Position numbers and translations under genes: made by a program. From positions 1 to 47,831 of the forward strand of contig NZ_RIBS01000013.1 in NCBI RefSeq assembly GCF_003719825.1: 47,831 bases of DNA. Reading direction: 5' to 3'. Source of the stretch: Montanilutibacter psychrotolerans (GTDB lineage: Bacteria; Pseudomonadota; Gammaproteobacteria; Xanthomonadales; Xanthomonadaceae). Below are positions 46,535 to 47,831 of this stretch, one piece after another. The notes under the pieces are model-generated. The model saw nothing but the letters and a program-made list of their open reading frames with translations, was not told the origin of the DNA and searched no databases. The stretch's first letter is position 1; every line of letters starts with the position of its first letter.

Positions 46535-47209
46535 TTATTCCTGCGAGCGCTTGACGGGCGCCTTGGCCTGGACGCCGAAATCGGCGATCCGCCACAGGTA
46601 CAGGCTGGCGTAGGTGCGATACGGGCCCCAGCGCTCCCCGGTCTCGGCCAGTTCGCGCGGCGTGGGTGCCTGGTCCAGCTTGTCGACCAGCTGCGCGCCC
46701 TTGCGCACGCCCAGGTCGTCGATCGGCAACACGTCCGCGCGCCCCAGGCGGAACATCAACATCATCTCCACGGTCCACCGGCCGATGCCGCGCACCGGCA
46801 CCAGCGCATCGACGATCGCGTCGTTGTCCATCGTGCTCATCCGGCGCAGGTCCGGAATCTCGCCCAGTGCTTCGCGCCGCGCCAGGTCGCGCAACGCCAG
46901 CAGCTTGTTGCCCGACACCCCGCAGGCGCGGATGGTCGCGTCATCGCAGCGCGCGAGCGTGTCGCAGTGGAAACGGTCGCTGGCGATGGCCACTTCGACG
47001 CGCGCGACGATGGTTCCGGCCGCTTTGCCGCTCAGCTGCTGGTACAGGATCGCCCGTGCCAGTGCATCCACCGGATCAAACGATTTTCGCCAACGCGGGT
47101 CAGCCTCGATCGGCCCGATCCTGCGCATCCATGTGGCCAGCTTGCGATCGCGTCGCGCCAGGTGCGCGTGCGCTGCCTCGGTATCGAATCCACGACTGAA
47201 TCGGGGCAT
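46535..47209 (-). CDS. DNA-3-methyladenine glycosylase II, AlkA-like
   Basis: 224 residues, HhH-GPD fold without the N-terminal domain of E. coli AlkA. It excises alkylated bases from DNA to start base-excision repair. The helix-hairpin-helix is VRGIGRWTVEMMLMFRLG, and the catalytic Asp is in VLPIDDLGVRKG a few residues later. ARAILYQQLSGKAAGTIVAR is the usual substrate-side helix. No C-terminal Fe-S Cys cluster is visible, as in this subgroup. The DUF423 gene ends four bases upstream of its start region, so they may be transcribed together. Confidence 0.94.
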   Translation of the reverse strand: MPRFSRGFDTEAAHAHLARRDRKLATWMRRIGPIEADPRWRKSFDPVDALARAILYQQLSGKAAGTIVARVEVAIASDRFHCDTLARCDDATIRACGVSGNKLLALRDLARREALGEIPDLRRMSTMDNDAIVDALVPVRGIGRWTVEMMLMFRLGRADVLPIDDLGVRKGAQLVDKLDQAPTPRELAETGERWGPYRTYASLYLWRIADFGVQAKAPVKRSQE

Positions 47210-47212
47210 CGC

Positions 47213-47605
47213 TCAGCGCCTCGCGGCATCGGCTGCGTACACCAGCCAGGCCAGGATCATCAGGCTGCCGCCGAACGGCGCCAGACCCAGCGATACGCCG
47301 AACACGTGCGTGGCAACGAGACTGCCGGAGAACATCAGCACGCCGGCAAGCAGCCCGGCCAGCGCCAGTCGCGCGAGGCCGCGCAGCGCGTGCGGCGCCA
47401 GTGCGGCGAGCGCGATGCCGTGGCCGAACGCGAACAACGCGGCCGTCTGCAGGTGCGCCCTGACCTCGCCGCCGGCACCGTGCGCGGCATAGGCCGACAG
47501 CGCGACCGACAACGCGGCGAGCACGGCGCCGCTGGCGGCGAGCGCGCGCACGGAGGGCGACGACAGCGGCGTCGAAGGCGTCGGCGGTGGTTGGCTTCCA
47601 GACAT
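47213..47605 (-). CDS. DUF423 small membrane protein (YgdD-like)
   Basis: 130 residues. Four predicted membrane helices; AYAAHGAGGEV, TAALFAFGHGIALAAL and MFSGSLVATHVFG then LAPFGGSLMILAWLV match DUF423. Its function is unknown. The start at 47605 (MSGSQPPPT) gives the usual length. The stop is four bases before the AlkA-like start on the same strand. Confidence 0.9.
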   Translation of the reverse strand: MSGSQPPPTPSTPLSSPSVRALAASGAVLAALSVALSAYAAHGAGGEVRAHLQTAALFAFGHGIALAALAPHALRGLARLALAGLLAGVLMFSGSLVATHVFGVSLGLAPFGGSLMILAWLVYAADAARR

Positions 47606-47734
47606 CGGGCGCGGTTCCGTATCGGGGCCACGAACGATAGCAGCGGCAAGACGTGGCGGCGAGGAGCGAAGCGTCAGGGGCGCGAGTCGAGAAGCGAGAA
47701 GATCTCGCACATCTCGTAGATACCGTCTTGGCCG

Positions 47735-47831
47735 TCAACTGCCGGGCAAGTAGTTTGGATCGAACGGCCGGCCGGATTTCACCACGCCAAAGATCAGGTG
47801 CAACAGCTTGCGCATGGCGGCGCCGATCTGC
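47735..47831 (-). mobile_element. IS110-family transposase, C-terminal fragment cut by window edge
   Basis: Reading leftward from the edge, the frame gives QIGAAMRKLLHLIFGVVKSG, then RPFDPNYLPGS and a stop (TGA at 47737-47735). The AAMRKLLHL ... GVVKSGRPFDP ending is the conserved C-terminus of IS110/IS116/IS902 transposases, DEDD-type enzymes that use a bridge RNA in characterised members. Only 31 residues are inside the window, so the element's integrity, length and ends are unknown. The 129 bases between it and the DUF423 gene may include its end; no inverted repeat is expected for IS110. Confidence 0.75.

Noticed and set aside
1..47831. CRISPR array, rRNA or tRNA genes, prophage
   Set aside because: I looked for regularly spaced repeats of 25-40 bases, rRNA cores and cloverleaf patterns and saw none. 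No integrase or phage structural gene is present; the only mobile parts are the REP-like repeats and the IS110 tail.

Overview
The window reads as chromosome of a high-GC gammaproteobacterium in the Xanthomonadaceae/Lysobacteraceae range (Lysobacter, Luteimonas or a relative). The reasons are GC-rich coding sequence with G/C-ending codons throughout, the block pyrH-frr-uppS-cdsA-dxr-rseP-bamA-lpxD-fabZ-lpxA-lpxB-rnhB, an STN-type TonB receptor with FecI/FecR-like regulators, a subtilase autotransporter, and a Bpt-type arginyltransferase. The genus is an inference; no rRNA or tRNA gene is visible.

Layout. 1-714 holds no convincing gene: hairpin repeats, a minus-strand terminator and a recurring 12-base motif. 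715-9069 (minus) is a cell-surface-signalling cassette transcribed in the order ECF sigma factor, FecR-like anti-sigma, STN-TonB receptor, S8 autotransporter protease. 9479-19006 (plus) is the envelope core: pyrH, a CDF cation exporter inserted ahead of frr, then uppS, cdsA, dxr, rseP and bamA. 19007-21563 is an insertion between bamA and lpxD, and it is the most interesting part of the window. It has a 49-residue precursor-like peptide gene with a Ser/Cys/Asn-rich tail, with its own promoter, a 10-bp inverted repeat near the predicted transcription start, a strong ribosome binding site and a terminator. After these come a 228-residue protein of unknown function and a 333-residue LpxL/LPLAT-like acyltransferase. 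It resembles a small ribosomally made, possibly acylated, peptide locus that I do not recognise as a described family.

21716-26243 resumes the lipid A operon (lpxD, fabZ, lpxA, lpxB, rnhB). 26358-30615 carries a GNAT acetyltransferase, two small lipoproteins (one a histidine phosphatase), two pirins and a small secreted protein. 30814-30989 is a long inverted-repeat element. 31079-35004 (minus) is an ATGA-coupled set: a PmtA-like methyltransferase, rlmKL, a YqiA-like hydrolase, and a MOSC protein. 35055-40433 (plus) has ampD, tesB, a DUF2007-like membrane protein, the Bpt arginyltransferase and two lipoproteins. 40563-42184 (minus) is purT plus a small partner.

42390-46332 (plus) has a lipoprotein, a tightly coupled four-gene cassette (SPFH protein, small membrane protein, Arc-like ribbon-helix-helix protein, DUF4177 protein), a VanY-like carboxypeptidase and a small membrane protein. 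46535-47605 (minus) is an AlkA-like glycosylase and a DUF423 protein. The right edge cuts the C-terminus of an IS110-family transposase. Most genes build or watch the envelope: lipid A, phospholipid, undecaprenyl and isoprenoid precursors, outer-membrane protein assembly, peptidoglycan recycling and surface signalling.
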